Shown one piece after another: positions 42,607 through 53,191 of a DNA stretch of 64,000 nucleotides (its first letter is position 1; each line of letters starts with the position of its first letter). The notes beneath the pieces are model-generated. The model did not search any database. It had not been told where the DNA came from and was given only the letters and a program-made list of their open reading frames with translations. The stretch covers positions 1 through 64,000 of the forward strand of contig NZ_BLWF01000003.1 in NCBI RefSeq assembly GCF_013167955.1. Direction: 5' to 3'. This stretch comes from Thermanaeromonas sp. C210 (GTDB lineage Bacteria > Bacillota > DSM-521 > Neomoorellales > Neomoorellaceae). The position numbers and the translations under genes are program-made.

Positions 42607-43341
42607 TTGCAGCCGGAAACAGACCCCAACCGGCTTCTTTCTTTGGCTCGCCAAGGGGATAATCTGGCCAGGGAAGAGCTCATCCGGAAGTTTACCCCCT
42701 TTATCTTGAAGATCGCCTCCCGGTTGAGCGGCCGTTTTATCCGTCTGGGCGAAGATGACGAGGCCAGCATCGGGCTTATGGCCTTCAACGAAGCCATTGA
42801 TAACTTCAACCCGGAAAAGGGTATTTCTTTTTTAACCCTGGCCGAGACCATTATCCGCCGCCGGCTGGTCGATCATTTCCGCCGCGAAAAGCGGCACCGG
42901 CAGAATATCCCGCTGTCCGCCCTGGACCAAGCTCCGGGACAGGGAGGGGGCGGTATGGTGGCCGGGATCGAGGATTATACGCTGGTGGCCGAGCTGGAGG
43001 ACCGGAGACGGGAGGTCATCCGCTACCAGCAGGATCTGGCCCATTACGGGATTACCTTTGCCGACCTGGTGAGGGGTAGCCCCCGCCACCGAGATGCCAG
43101 GGAGCGGGCGCTGGCCTGTGCCCGGGTGATCGCGGACAACCCGGTTTTCCGGTGCCATTTGCAGGAAAAGCACGAGCTCCCTTTAAAGGCCCTCGAAAAG
43201 GAGCTGGACACCAGCCGGAAGACGCTGGAGCGCCACCGCAAGTACATTATTGCCGCCGCCGTGATAATGATGGGGCAATATGAGTATCTCCAGGAATATT
43301 TAGGTTGGAAGAGAGGAGGTGAGGGGTGTGGCCTGCGCTGA
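42607..43341 (+). CDS. sigI: RNA polymerase sigma factor SigI
   Basis: A 244-residue sigma-70-type factor of the SigI class: region 2 contains EELIRKFTPFILKIASRLSG and DDEASIGLMAFNEAIDNFN, and FLTLAETIIRRRLVDHFRRE; the SigI-specific C-terminal DNA-binding part ends LEKELDTSRKTLERHRKYIIAAAVIM. SigI factors respond to heat or, in cellulolytic clostridia, to extracellular polysaccharides via RsgI. TTG start after GGGGAGGAGTGAAGC. Overlaps rsgI. Confidence 0.9.
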   Translation: MQPETDPNRLLSLARQGDNLAREELIRKFTPFILKIASRLSGRFIRLGEDDEASIGLMAFNEAIDNFNPEKGISFLTLAETIIRRRLVDHFRREKRHRQNIPLSALDQAPGQGGGGMVAGIEDYTLVAELEDRRREVIRYQQDLAHYGITFADLVRGSPRHRDARERALACARVIADNPVFRCHLQEKHELPLKALEKELDTSRKTLERHRKYIIAAAVIMMGQYEYLQEYLGWKRGGEGCGLR

Positions 43342-44536
43342 AAGGGGCGTGGTTTTAGAGGTACGGGGCAGGAAGGCTATTGTTCTCACCCCTGAAGGCG
43401 AGTTTCGCCGGGTACGCCTTGCCGTACCTTTGCCCGAAGTAGGGGAAGAAATCATGCTGCCCCCTAAAGCATCCCGTGGAATTCCGTGGTATAGGGTGGT
43501 AGTTGCGGCTGCGGCTTTATTGTTTATAGCTCTGGTAGTCCCCTGGACCGGTAACCTCTTCGGCGGGCCCCGGGAAGTAGCTTATTACATCAGCGTGGAT
43601 ATCAACCCGAGCATAGAGCTGGCCGCCGACAGACGGGAAAGGGTTATGGAGGCCCGGGCCTTCAACCCGGAGGGGGAAGATCTCCTGGAGGGCCTGCGTT
43701 TAGAGAAGGTCGAAGTCCAGAGGGCTGTAGCGGAATTGGCTCGGGAAGCCGTTAGAAGGGGCTATTACCGGGCCCAAGAGGAAGGGGTACTGTTGCTGGC
43801 TGTGGTTCCCGCCACCGACGCAGAGGAAGGATTGGAGGCCGGTGAGAGCCTCGCTGCCCGGCTGACGACGACGGCCGAAAAGGCGCTGGAAGAGAACCGG
43901 ATTATACCGGTAGTGCAGGCGGCCACTATGAAGCCTGCCTTGCGGGAGCAAGCTTCGCGGGCCGGTCTTTCCTCCGGCAAATACGCCGTGTTGCTGGAGT
44001 CCCTGGCCCAGGGGGTGGACGTGAGCGGCGAGAGCCTTAAGCAGGAGAGGATTCTAGATGTGTTACGGAAGTCGGGGGCTGACTGGCAGGAGATCCTGCG
44101 CTCCCTGGGAGGACGTAATAATCTTGAGGAAAAGGAGAGAAGGGTAAAGCCCCTCCTGGAGAAAGCCCTGGGCTCAAAGGTCGACTACGATCCCGAGGCA
44201 GCCGGGCGGGCCGAAGGGAGACGGGAAGAGGTCGGTGACGGATTGCGCGGTAATCTTGTAAAGTCATCGCCGGGCACCCCGGCGCGCACCGACGGCGCGG
44301 AAATGGGGAATGACGCCCCAAAGGGAGGAAAGCGGGAGAACTGGGTATGGGAGGCCGAGGACTCCAGGCCTGCAGAGGCAGGCAATACTGCGGAAGATAA
44401 GGAGAGGCCGGTGGAGGAGACCGGTCGTAAGAAAGCCCCCCGCGGAGGAGAAGGGGGCAAGGGCAGGGGGAGCCCCCCTCCGAGGGAAAAGGAGCCCCGG
44501 GGTTGGCCGGGGAAAAATGAAAGACCGGCGCGGTGA
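43328..44536 (+). CDS. rsgI: Anti-sigma-I factor RsgI
   Basis: Starting at GTG 43328 (after GAGGAGGTGAGGGGT) the protein is 402 residues. The cytoplasmic RsgI_N domain (residues 1-45: ERGVVLEVRGRKAIVLTPEGEF) binds SigI; a single membrane helix spans ~54-73; outside, YYISVDINPSIELAADRRERV is the conserved RsgI periplasmic segment. The last ~110 residues are low-complexity, rich in Gly, Pro, Lys and Glu, with no visible sugar-binding module, so the sensed signal is unclear. A GTG at 43319 lies inside the ribosome site. Confidence 0.87.
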   Translation: MACAERGVVLEVRGRKAIVLTPEGEFRRVRLAVPLPEVGEEIMLPPKASRGIPWYRVVVAAAALLFIALVVPWTGNLFGGPREVAYYISVDINPSIELAADRRERVMEARAFNPEGEDLLEGLRLEKVEVQRAVAELAREAVRRGYYRAQEEGVLLLAVVPATDAEEGLEAGESLAARLTTTAEKALEENRIIPVVQAATMKPALREQASRAGLSSGKYAVLLESLAQGVDVSGESLKQERILDVLRKSGADWQEILRSLGGRNNLEEKERRVKPLLEKALGSKVDYDPEAAGRAEGRREEVGDGLRGNLVKSSPGTPARTDGAEMGNDAPKGGKRENWVWEAEDSRPAEAGNTAEDKERPVEETGRKKAPRGGEGGKGRGSPPPREKEPRGWPGKNERPAR

Positions 44537-44749
44537 GTTCCAGGACGGGAACCCGACAGGGAAAGGAAAGGCCTAACGCGGCCGGGGGATTGAAGAGGCT
44601 GATTTCCGGCGCCGGTGGTGGGAAGGACCTGGTAGAGGTAAGGTTGTCGCGGGGGTTGTGCCGCCGACAACGGATGTTGGTGGCGGGATGCCCGCGGTGA
44701 GAGTTGGTGCACATAGTTCAGTACCTGAGGAGAAATGGAGGAAGGGGCA

Positions 44750-46171
44750 TTGGGCAGGAAGACTTTACGGGGAGGAATTCTTTTTCTTTTCCTGTTGACG
44801 GTTACCCTCTTACCTTCTCCGGCGGGGGCGGGTGACCCGGACTCCCCATCCATAAGGGTACTCCTGGATAGAGGCCTTAGCCGGGTTAGTTTTGAGGCGG
44901 TTCAGGGCAGCTACCGGCTGGTGGACGGACAGGGAAAGGAGCTCGCCCGGCCCGGCACGGGTGAGTCCTGGGAGGTCAGGCTGGAAGAAGGCCAGTTAAG
45001 ACTTTTCAAGGAGGGGCAGGCTTTGCCCCCCGTAAGGGTCGGAAGGGTGGAGTTTAAACCGGCGGACGAGAAAGCCTCGAATCTCTTTAAATACCAGGGG
45101 AAGCGCTACCGGGGAAGCCTCCGGATCCTTTATGAGGGGACGGGGCTGGCGGCCATTAATAGTTTGGATGTGGAACAGTATCTTTACGGAGTAGTGGGGG
45201 CCGAGATGGGTACCGGTGCCGGACTGGAAGCCCTCAAAGCTCAAGCCGTAGTTTCCCGCACTTTTGCCTTAAGCAGGGTGAGGCCGGCGGCCCCTTATGA
45301 TGTAACCGATGATACCTCTACTCAGGTCTATGACGGCTATGAAGCCGAAGTGGTCCCGGGCGCTGACAAGGTAAAGCAGGCCGTGGATTCCACGCGCGGA
45401 CAAGTTATTTATTATGACGGCAAGCTCATTGAAGCTTACTTCCATTCCAATGCCGGGGGACATACAGAGGACAGCGAAAACGTATGGTCCGCGGCCTTGC
45501 CCTACCTGCGGGGCGTCCCTTCCCCGGAGGACGAGCATGCCCTCCAGTACAGCGGGTGGCCCGCTGATACTTACAGGTGGACCCTTAGCCTGACCAGGGA
45601 AGAGATCCAGAGGAGGGTAGAGGCCTGGTTAGAGAGGACGGGCCAGAAAACCGAGATAGGGCAAGTGAGGGAACTGGTAGTCTCCCGGCAGAGGTCGGAC
45701 GGGAGCGGGCCCACGATATCCGGGCGGGCAACGCGGCTGGATATAATAGGCGATAGGAGCGCGGTGTCGGCCTACCGGGACGGCATACGGTCGGTTCTCG
45801 GGCTGCGCAGCACCTTATTTACCCTGGAGACGGATTCTACCGTGGCCGTGGTGGACGCAAGGGGGAATAGGCGGGAGCTAAGCTACGGCGGCGAACTGGT
45901 GGCGGTGGGGGCTAAGGGCGCCCCGGATGCGGTGAACGGCGCGGCGGGCGAATACGTGGTAGCCGGCCGGGACGGGAGCCGCACGGTGCCCAAGGTATTT
46001 CGGCAGGTAGTTATTCAGGGCCGCGGTAACGGTCACGGCCTGGGTCTGAGCCAGTGGGGGGCCAGGGGGATGGCCGCGAAGGGGTATAGTTACCGGGAGA
46101 TAATTGAACACTATTATAACCAGGACCGCCGGGACGGAAAACTGGTGGTTGCACCTTTTGCGGGGAGATAG
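44750..46171 (+). CDS. SpoIID/LytB-domain secreted protein
   Basis: From TTG 44750 (GGAGGAAGGGGCA upstream) the product is 473 residues with a signal peptide ([25 protein letters not shown]). The SpoIID/LytB domain shows [63 protein letters not shown] and the C-terminal [19 protein letters not shown]. Relatives are peptidoglycan lytic transglycosylases used in spore engulfment (SpoIID) or autolysis (LytB). An ATG at 44735 is less well placed. Since sigI-rsgI is upstream, control by SigI is possible but not shown. Confidence 0.88.
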   Translation: MGRKTLRGGILFLFLLTVTLLPSPAGAGDPDSPSIRVLLDRGLSRVSFEAVQGSYRLVDGQGKELARPGTGESWEVRLEEGQLRLFKEGQALPPVRVGRVEFKPADEKASNLFKYQGKRYRGSLRILYEGTGLAAINSLDVEQYLYGVVGAEMGTGAGLEALKAQAVVSRTFALSRVRPAAPYDVTDDTSTQVYDGYEAEVVPGADKVKQAVDSTRGQVIYYDGKLIEAYFHSNAGGHTEDSENVWSAALPYLRGVPSPEDEHALQYSGWPADTYRWTLSLTREEIQRRVEAWLERTGQKTEIGQVRELVVSRQRSDGSGPTISGRATRLDIIGDRSAVSAYRDGIRSVLGLRSTLFTLETDSTVAVVDARGNRRELSYGGELVAVGAKGAPDAVNGAAGEYVVAGRDGSRTVPKVFRQVVIQGRGNGHGLGLSQWGARGMAAKGYSYREIIEHYYNQDRRDGKLVVAPFAGR

Positions 46172-46172
46172 T

Positions 46173-47198
46173 ATGCGCGTAGAGGAGTTCGATTATTATC
46201 TGCCCCCGGAATTAATAGCCCAGGAACCGGTGGAGCCGCGGGATAGCTCGCGGCTCCTAGTGTTGCACCGCCGGGACGGGCGCCTGGAGCACCGCCGTTT
46301 CTATGACCTGCCGCAATACCTGGAAAAGGGAGATATTCTAGTGCTAAACGATACCCGGGTCATACCGGCTCGCTTATTCGGCAGGAAGGCGGGAACGGGA
46401 GGCCGGGTAGAGGTGCTCCTCCTGAGCCCTCTGGGAGGGGACCGGTGGGAGACCCTGGTGCGGCCCGGCCGCCGGGTACCGCCCGGTACCCGGCTTATTT
46501 TCGGTCAAGGAGAGCTGGAGGCCCGGGTGTTGTCTACCACCGACGAAGGTGGACGGGTACTGGAATTCGCCTATCGGGGAAGCTGGGAGGATATCTTGGC
46601 CAGGCTGGGACGGGTGCCCTTGCCCCCGTACATCCGGCGGGAACTGCCGGATCCCGAGCGCTACCAGACGGTCTACGCCCGGCATCCCGGTTCGGCGGCA
46701 GCCCCCACGGCGGGCCTCCACTTTACCCCCCGCCTGTTGGAAAAAATAAGGGAAAAGGGGGTGGAAGTGGCTTCGATTCTACTGCACGTCGGCCTCGGTA
46801 CCTTCCGCCCGGTGAAGGAAGAAACGGTGGAAAAACACCGCATGCATGCCGAATACTATATTGTTTTGCCGGAAACGGCCGAGGCCATCAACAAGGCCCG
46901 GGCCCGGGGCGGACGGGTGGTGGCCGTGGGGACCACGGTAGTCCGTACCCTGGAAACGGTGGCCACCCCGGAGGGCAGGATATCCCCGGGAGAGGGATAT
47001 ACGGATCTTTTTATATATCCTGGTTACTCCTTTAAGGCGGTTGACTGCCTAATTACTAACTTCCATTTACCCCGTTCCACCCTCCTCATGCTGGTGAGCG
47101 CCTTCGCGGGGCGGGAGAAGATCCTCCAGGCCTACCGGGTGGCCGTAGAAGAGGGTTATCGGTTTTTCAGCTTTGGTGACGCCATGCTAATCCTCTGA
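46173..47198 (+). CDS. queA: S-adenosylmethionine:tRNA ribosyltransferase-isomerase QueA
   Basis: A 341-residue protein starting [19 protein letters not shown] and containing [44 protein letters not shown] and [17 protein letters not shown], the QueA signatures. It transfers and rearranges the ribose of S-adenosylmethionine to make epoxyqueuosine in tRNA. ATG at 46173 follows GGGGAGATAGT; the open frame extends into the end of the spoIID-like gene. Followed by tgt, its pathway partner. Confidence 0.95.
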   Translation: MRVEEFDYYLPPELIAQEPVEPRDSSRLLVLHRRDGRLEHRRFYDLPQYLEKGDILVLNDTRVIPARLFGRKAGTGGRVEVLLLSPLGGDRWETLVRPGRRVPPGTRLIFGQGELEARVLSTTDEGGRVLEFAYRGSWEDILARLGRVPLPPYIRRELPDPERYQTVYARHPGSAAAPTAGLHFTPRLLEKIREKGVEVASILLHVGLGTFRPVKEETVEKHRMHAEYYIVLPETAEAINKARARGGRVVAVGTTVVRTLETVATPEGRISPGEGYTDLFIYPGYSFKAVDCLITNFHLPRSTLLMLVSAFAGREKILQAYRVAVEEGYRFFSFGDAMLIL

Positions 47199-48341
<1,143 letters not shown>

Positions 48342-48394
48342 GGGCGAAAGGTGTTATCCGTCTTTTGTCGAAAGGAATAATGGGAGGTGATGTT

Positions 48395-48676
48395 ATGGAG
48401 CAGGCCCAGGGATGGGGGCTGACCATTTTTTACCTGGTCTTCTTTTTTGCCATCTTTTACTTCTTGATCATCCGTCCCCAGCAGAAGCAGCAGAAAAAGC
48501 GCCAGGAAATGCTCAGCAAGTTAAAGGTGGACGACCGGGTAGTCACCGTGGGCGGCCTCCACGGGCGTATTACCAAGATAAAGGATGATACGGTAATGCT
48601 GCGCATTGCCGACAAGGTAGAAGTGGAAGTAAATAAGAGCGCCATCTCTTATGTGCCCGGCCAGGAGGCGAAGTAA
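48395..48676 (+). CDS. yajC: Preprotein translocase subunit YajC
   Basis: A 93-residue protein with one membrane helix (LTIFYLVFFFAIFYFLIIRP) followed by QQKQQKKRQEMLSKLKVDDRVVTVGGLHGRI, the YajC pattern. It associates with SecDF-SecYEG. ATG at 48395 after GGGAGGTGATGTT; an upstream in-frame start at 48365 is not needed. The HD hydrolase gene starts four bases later. Confidence 0.94.
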   Translation: MEQAQGWGLTIFYLVFFFAIFYFLIIRPQQKQQKKRQEMLSKLKVDDRVVTVGGLHGRITKIKDDTVMLRIADKVEVEVNKSAISYVPGQEAK

Positions 48677-48679
48677 TCC

Positions 48680-49345
48680 TTGGCTCCGGTAACCCTGGAA
48701 GAGGTTAAGAAGGATCCGGAAGTAGAAATTTTGGTCCAGCAAGGCAACCGGCATCTGGAGGTTTTGGGTTACACCGAGCATGGCCACCGCCATTTGAGCC
48801 TGGTGGCCAGTATTAGTTATAACGTCCTTCACCGGCTGGGCTATCCGGAACGCATGGCCGAGTTAGCCTCTATTGCGGGCTACCTCCATGATATAGGCAA
48901 CGTCATCAGCCGCGAAAATCACGGCCAGGCAGGGGCTTTGCTGGCTTACCATATTTTGTCCCGGCTAGGTATGGTACCGGAGGAGACGGCCCTCATTATG
49001 GGGGCTATAGGCAACCACGAGGAGGCCTACGGCCAGGCGGTCAATGCGGTGGCAGCCGCTTTGATCCTGGCCGACAAATCTGATGTGCACCGTTCCAGGG
49101 TGCGGAATACAGAGCTGGCCACCTTCGACCTCCACGATCGGGTCAACTATGCGGTAGAACACTCCTTCCTGCGGGTGGAAGAAAAGGAAAAAACCATCAC
49201 CCTGGAACTCAAGATCGATTTAAATATCAGCAACCCGGCGGAGTACTTCGAGATTTTCCTGACCCGGATGATGATGTGCCGCCGGGCCGCTGCCTTTTTA
49301 GGCTGCCAGTTTGGCCTGGTAATTAATAACGCCCGCCTCCTTTGA
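48680..49345 (+). CDS. HD-domain metal-dependent phosphohydrolase
   Basis: A 221-residue HD-domain protein. Metal ligands are visible as HGHRHLSLVA, AGYLHDIGN (the HD pair), NHEE and ADKSDVH. The substrate is unknown. It is inserted between yajC and secD, an arrangement I recall in several Clostridia. TTG start with GGCCAGGAGGCGAAG upstream. The ~200-290 region (HRSRVRNTELATFDLHDRVNYAV, then a beta-rich tail) is typical of this subfamily. Confidence 0.85.
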   Translation: MAPVTLEEVKKDPEVEILVQQGNRHLEVLGYTEHGHRHLSLVASISYNVLHRLGYPERMAELASIAGYLHDIGNVISRENHGQAGALLAYHILSRLGMVPEETALIMGAIGNHEEAYGQAVNAVAAALILADKSDVHRSRVRNTELATFDLHDRVNYAVEHSFLRVEEKEKTITLELKIDLNISNPAEYFEIFLTRMMMCRRAAAFLGCQFGLVINNARLL

Positions 49346-49416
49346 ATTGACATCAACGTGGGGGAGAGCTATAATGACGTGGTTAGTTCGGCCGTGCAGC
49401 AGAGGGGGAAGGGAGT

Positions 49417-50688
49417 TTGACGGGAGGAAGTAAGAAAACCTTTAGGGCCGTCGCCGTTTTTCTGGCCATCCTGGCCCTGGGGGTAGGTGTTCTACCCCCT
49501 TTAATCCGGTCCATGAAACTGGGCCTGGACTTAAGGGGCGGGGTGCACATCGTAGTGGAAGCCAAGGACACCGCTGACCACCAAGTGACGGATGAGGATA
49601 TGGAGGCCCTCCGCCGGGTCATGAGCAGCCGGGTGGACGAACTGGGCCTCGCCGAGCCGCTGATCCAGCGGGAAGGCAGCCGTCGCCTCATCATCGAACT
49701 GGCAGGGATCAATGATCCCGAGGAAGCCGTAAAGGTAATTGGGAAAACGGCCCTGCTGGAATTTAAGACCGCCGACGGCCAGGTGGTGGTAAGCGGCAAG
49801 GATTTGAGGGATGCCAAGGCCATTATTGATCAGCAGACTAATGAGCCCATGGTAACCCTAAAGTTCAATGACGAGGGGACCAAGAAGTTCGCCGAAGTTA
49901 CGGCGGAACTGGTAAAGCAGTACAGCCTGAATGATCCGCGGAGGCATATCGGGATTTACTTGGATAATGAACTCTTGACCAATCCCGTAGTGCGAGAGGC
50001 TATTCCCAACGGCGAAGCGGTGATTAGCGGCGGCTTTGCCGATTTCAAAGAAGCGGCCGACCTGGCGGCCCTTTTGCGGGGCGGCGCCCTGCCGGTGCCC
50101 GTCGAGATAGAGGAACGCCGGGCCGTGGGACCGACCCTGGGACAGGACTCCCTGCTTAAGAGCAGGAACGCCATCGTCGTCGGGCTAATCGCCATTGCCC
50201 TTTTCATGCTTATTGTATACCGTCTACCCGGCCTGGTGGCCGATTTTTCCTTGATCGTATATGCCGTAATCGTCCTCGCGGCTTTATGGGCCCTGAAGGC
50301 CACCTTGACGCTGCCGGGCATCGCCGGTTTGCTCCTGTCCGTGAGCATGGCGGTGGATGCCAACATCATTATTTATGAGCGCCTGAAGGAAGAGTTGCGG
50401 AATGGCAAGACCTTGCGCGCTGCGGTAGAGGCGGGCTTTACCAGGGCTTTTGCTACCATCTTTGACTCTAACACTACCACTGTGCTGGCTGCCGTTGTCC
50501 TTTACTTTCTGGGAAGCGGGACCATCCGGGGTTTTGCCGTCACCCTAGTGTTAGGCATCGCAGCTAGCATGTTTACGGCCATTACGCTGACCAGATTCTT
50601 GTTGCGCCTCCTTGTCAATATACCGGCCTTCCAGGATGTGCGGTTGTACGGGGTAAGGCGGGAACCTTCGGTCGAGGCAGAGGGGTGA
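49417..50688 (+). CDS. secD: Protein translocase subunit SecD
   Basis: A 423-residue membrane protein with an N-terminal helix, then KLGLDLRGGVHIVVEA (the D1 LDLRGG motif), a periplasmic domain (EALRRVMSSRVDELGLAEP, REGSRRLIIELAGI) and a five-helix bundle with SVSMAVDANIIIYERLKEEL and GAALWALK-like segments. SecDF uses the proton gradient to pull exported proteins outward. TTG start after GAGGGGGAAGGGAG. secF follows after 6 bases. Confidence 0.95.
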   Translation: MTGGSKKTFRAVAVFLAILALGVGVLPPLIRSMKLGLDLRGGVHIVVEAKDTADHQVTDEDMEALRRVMSSRVDELGLAEPLIQREGSRRLIIELAGINDPEEAVKVIGKTALLEFKTADGQVVVSGKDLRDAKAIIDQQTNEPMVTLKFNDEGTKKFAEVTAELVKQYSLNDPRRHIGIYLDNELLTNPVVREAIPNGEAVISGGFADFKEAADLAALLRGGALPVPVEIEERRAVGPTLGQDSLLKSRNAIVVGLIAIALFMLIVYRLPGLVADFSLIVYAVIVLAALWALKATLTLPGIAGLLLSVSMAVDANIIIYERLKEELRNGKTLRAAVEAGFTRAFATIFDSNTTTVLAAVVLYFLGSGTIRGFAVTLVLGIAASMFTAITLTRFLLRLLVNIPAFQDVRLYGVRREPSVEAEG

Positions 50689-50694
50689 AGGCTG

Positions 50695-51594
50695 TTGGAC
50701 TTCGTAGGTAAACGTAAGCTCTGGTATTTCCTTTCCATATTGGTGATTATTCCGGGGATTATTGCCATGGCCACCCACCGGCCGCCGTTAAACCTGGGCA
50801 TCGACTTTACCGGCGGGAACCTACTGCAGGTTAAATTTGAGCAGCCGGTGGAAACGTCTCAGGTCCGGGAGGCTTTGAAGGAGTTTAACCTAGAGCAGGC
50901 CTCCATTCAGACGGCCGGACCCAACGAGTTCCTGCTCCGGACTCCGGTGCTGACGGAAGAAGAAAGCACCAGGATGCTGGATAGCCTGAAGGAAAAGTTC
51001 GGCAACCTCGATATTAAGCGGAATGAGAGGGTAGGAGCAGTAATCGGCGCCGAACTGACGCGAAAGGGGCTATATGCCCTGGCCCTGGCGACCGTGCTAA
51101 TGGTTATTTATATCGGATTCCGTTTTGAATTTCTCTTCGGCATCGCCGCAGTGGTGGCCCTGCTCCACGATGTGCTGGTCACCGTTGGCCTTTTTGCCCT
51201 CTTCCGATGGGAGGTTAACAGTGCCTTCGTGGCGGCCATCCTGACCATCATCGGGTATTCCATTAACGATACCATTGTAATTTTTGACCGGATCCGGGAG
51301 AACCTCCGGCTGCGCAAGAAGGAGAGTTTGGAAGAGCTGGTCAACAAGAGCATTGCCCAGAGCCTCACCCGGTGTATTAACACGGTGACTACCGTTGTGA
51401 TGGCTCTGCTGGCCCTGCTGATATTAGGAGGAGATACTACCAAATTCTTTGCTTTGACCCTTCTTATTGGTACCGTCAGCGGTACCTACTCATCCATCTT
51501 TACCGCCAGCCCCCTGTGGATCGATTTGCGTAACCTAACTCAGGGACGGAGGCGGACCGCCCGGGCCAAGGTTCGCCGGGCGACGTCCCCTTAA
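50695..51594 (+). CDS. secF: Protein translocase subunit SecF
   Basis: A 299-residue membrane protein with NLGIDFTGGNLLQVKF (SecF IDFTGG motif), a short periplasmic domain, and GYSINDTIVIFDRIRENLRL with QSLTRCINTVTTVV in the helix bundle. Partner of SecD. TTG start. The last ~15 residues are basic (RRRTARAKVRR), as expected for a cytoplasmic tail. Confidence 0.95.
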   Translation: MDFVGKRKLWYFLSILVIIPGIIAMATHRPPLNLGIDFTGGNLLQVKFEQPVETSQVREALKEFNLEQASIQTAGPNEFLLRTPVLTEEESTRMLDSLKEKFGNLDIKRNERVGAVIGAELTRKGLYALALATVLMVIYIGFRFEFLFGIAAVVALLHDVLVTVGLFALFRWEVNSAFVAAILTIIGYSINDTIVIFDRIRENLRLRKKESLEELVNKSIAQSLTRCINTVTTVVMALLALLILGGDTTKFFALTLLIGTVSGTYSSIFTASPLWIDLRNLTQGRRRTARAKVRRATSP

Positions 51595-51607
51595 GGAGGG
51601 GCCGAGG

Positions 51608-52057
51608 GTGGTTTTCCTCTGGGGGGTATTCCTCGTCGTGGTTTTGGCCGCAGGCCTGTTCTATCCATGGACAGGCCTGTTCGCCCTTCTGGCGGCCGTT
51701 TTAACTTATGCCCTGCACGCACCCCCCGGTGGACTTATGCTTATACTGTTACTGGTAGGTGCGGTTCTGGCCGTTGGGTTGGTAGCGGTACCTGGGCTGC
51801 TCGGTCCCAGGCGGCTCCCGGACCCCAGCCGGGTGATGGCCGCCGGCCTGGCTGCCCTGCTGGTGGGAGGAGCCTTGGCGGGACCTCGCTGGGGAGTGGC
51901 CTTGGCCGGTCTGGCGGGGGCCAGGGAGTTGTTGCTCCTCAAGGAACAGGGCAAGTTTGGCAGATACTGGAGCCTTTTGGCTGCGTGGTTGGCCCCCCGG
52001 GTAGGGGTGCTGATCCTGTGGACTCTCCATTTAATCCAGGTGGTCGGTTCTCTGTAG
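51608..52057 (+). CDS. Small integral membrane protein of unknown function
   Basis: A 149-residue, strongly hydrophobic protein with about four membrane helices (FLWGVFLVVVLAAGLFYPW, LMLILLLVGAVLAVGLVAV, MAAGLAALLVGGALAGP, and a C-terminal WLAPRVGVLILWTLHLIQVV). No family recognised. GTG start after AAGGAGGGGCCGAGG, 13 bases behind secF, so it is probably the last gene of the yajC-secDF operon. Confidence 0.7.
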   Translation: MVFLWGVFLVVVLAAGLFYPWTGLFALLAAVLTYALHAPPGGLMLILLLVGAVLAVGLVAVPGLLGPRRLPDPSRVMAAGLAALLVGGALAGPRWGVALAGLAGARELLLLKEQGKFGRYWSLLAAWLAPRVGVLILWTLHLIQVVGSL

Positions 52058-52066
52058 TGGTAAATC

Positions 52067-52096
52067 TTGCGGCCCGACGGTTTTCAGTGTTACAAT
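52067..52096 (+). promoter_or_regulatory. Promoter of the CDF exporter transcript
   Basis: TTGCGG (52067-52072), 18 bases, TACAAT (52091-52096), giving a transcript start near 52103 and a ~180-base leader. Confidence 0.65.
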
Positions 52097-52102
52097 GGGA
52101 AC

Positions 52103-52265
52103 AAGGCCTGGAAAGGACAATGGTTGCGTTGGCAAGGGTAGGCCCGCTTTTCCAAGGGTGATTAACCTGGCAGGTGCGGGCCGGAGGCGGAAGCCCGCAC
52201 GCGATAGGGGGAAGTAGCGGAGCGGTAGGACTTCATCGGGACGAAGGATGAAGTCCAATTTTTTA
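52103..52265 (+). promoter_or_regulatory. Riboswitch-like leader with terminator before the CDF exporter
   Basis: The leader has a perfect 8-bp hairpin GTGCGGGC/GCCCGCAC (52174-52181, 52193-52200) and a strong terminator GGACTTCATC/GATGAAGTCC (52228-52237, 52247-52256) with tail AATTTTTT. GAAGT at 52211-52215 could pair instead with ACTTC in the terminator 5' arm (52230-52234), a possible antiterminator. Upstream of a metal exporter this suggests metal-responsive attenuation. It does not match the Mn (yybP) consensus, and I could not confirm the NiCo class. Confidence 0.6.
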
Positions 52266-52285
52266 AAGTCAAGGGGACGATTTCC

Positions 52286-53191
52286 GTGGACGAGCGGGCG
52301 AGGGCGGCCAGGATATCGGTGGTGTCCAACGCCTTTCTGGTGCTCCTGAAATTGGCCACCGGACTGGCCACCAACTCCTTGAGCGTCATTTCCGAGGCCA
52401 TCCACTCGGGAATGGACTTATTGGCGGCGGTAATTGCCTATTTTTCGGTAAGGGAGGCCAGCAAGCCGGCCGATTTCGAGCACCGCTACGGCCATGGTAA
52501 AATCGAAAATGTGGCCGGCACTATTGAAGCCCTCCTCATCTTTGGGGCCGCCATGGCCATCATAGCGGAAGCTGTAAAAAAGCTGCGGCTGGGGGCGGAA
52601 GTGATTCAGCCGGGAATCGGTATGGCCGTCATGGGCTTATCGGCCCTCATTAATCTATGTGTTTCCCGCTATCTCTTTAAGGTTGCGGAAGAGACCCAGT
52701 CGGTGGCCCTGGCAGCCGATGCCTGGCACCTGCGCACGGACGTATATACTTCGGCAGGCGTTATGGTGGGGCTGGTGGCCATCGAGATCACGGGCCTTAA
52801 CTGGCTGGATCCCCTGGCTGCCCTGGTGGTGGCCGCCCTCATTCTGGCGGCGGCTTACCGGTTGACGCGGGAAGCCTTTACTCCCTTAATGGACGTTTGC
52901 CTGCCGGAGGAGGAAGAGCGCTTGATCAAAGACATTATAAGCTCCTATGCCGACCAGTATGTGGAATTTCACAAGTTGCGCACCCGCAAGTCCGGCCGGG
53001 AGCGCCAAATCGATTTACACTTGGTAGTTCCCGGACGCCAATCAGTGGCCCAGGCCCACCGGTTAAGTGACAGGATTACGGCGGCCATCAAGGCCGCCTT
53101 ACCCTATACCGAAGTTCTCATCCACATTGAACCCTGCGAGGAAGATGAGGGCTGCCGGGGATGCAACACCTGCCCCAGGGAGGAGGGCTGA
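52286..53191 (+). CDS. Cation diffusion facilitator (CDF) metal exporter
   Basis: A 301-residue CDF protein with about six membrane helices. ISEAIHSGMDLLAAVIAYFSV and ADAWHLRTDVYTSAGVMVGL carry the paired metal-site residues (here HSGMD and HLRTD patterns); HRYGHGKIENVAGTIEALLIFGA is the family signature. The cytoplasmic C-terminal domain ends with an unusual Cys-rich tail (CEEDEGCRGCNTCPREEG). Substrates of the family are Zn, Co, Ni, Fe or Mn. GTG start after CAAGGGGACG. Likely controlled by the leader upstream; recJ begins on the base after its stop. Confidence 0.9.
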   Translation: MDERARAARISVVSNAFLVLLKLATGLATNSLSVISEAIHSGMDLLAAVIAYFSVREASKPADFEHRYGHGKIENVAGTIEALLIFGAAMAIIAEAVKKLRLGAEVIQPGIGMAVMGLSALINLCVSRYLFKVAEETQSVALAADAWHLRTDVYTSAGVMVGLVAIEITGLNWLDPLAALVVAALILAAAYRLTREAFTPLMDVCLPEEEERLIKDIISSYADQYVEFHKLRTRKSGRERQIDLHLVVPGRQSVAQAHRLSDRITAAIKAALPYTEVLIHIEPCEEDEGCRGCNTCPREEG

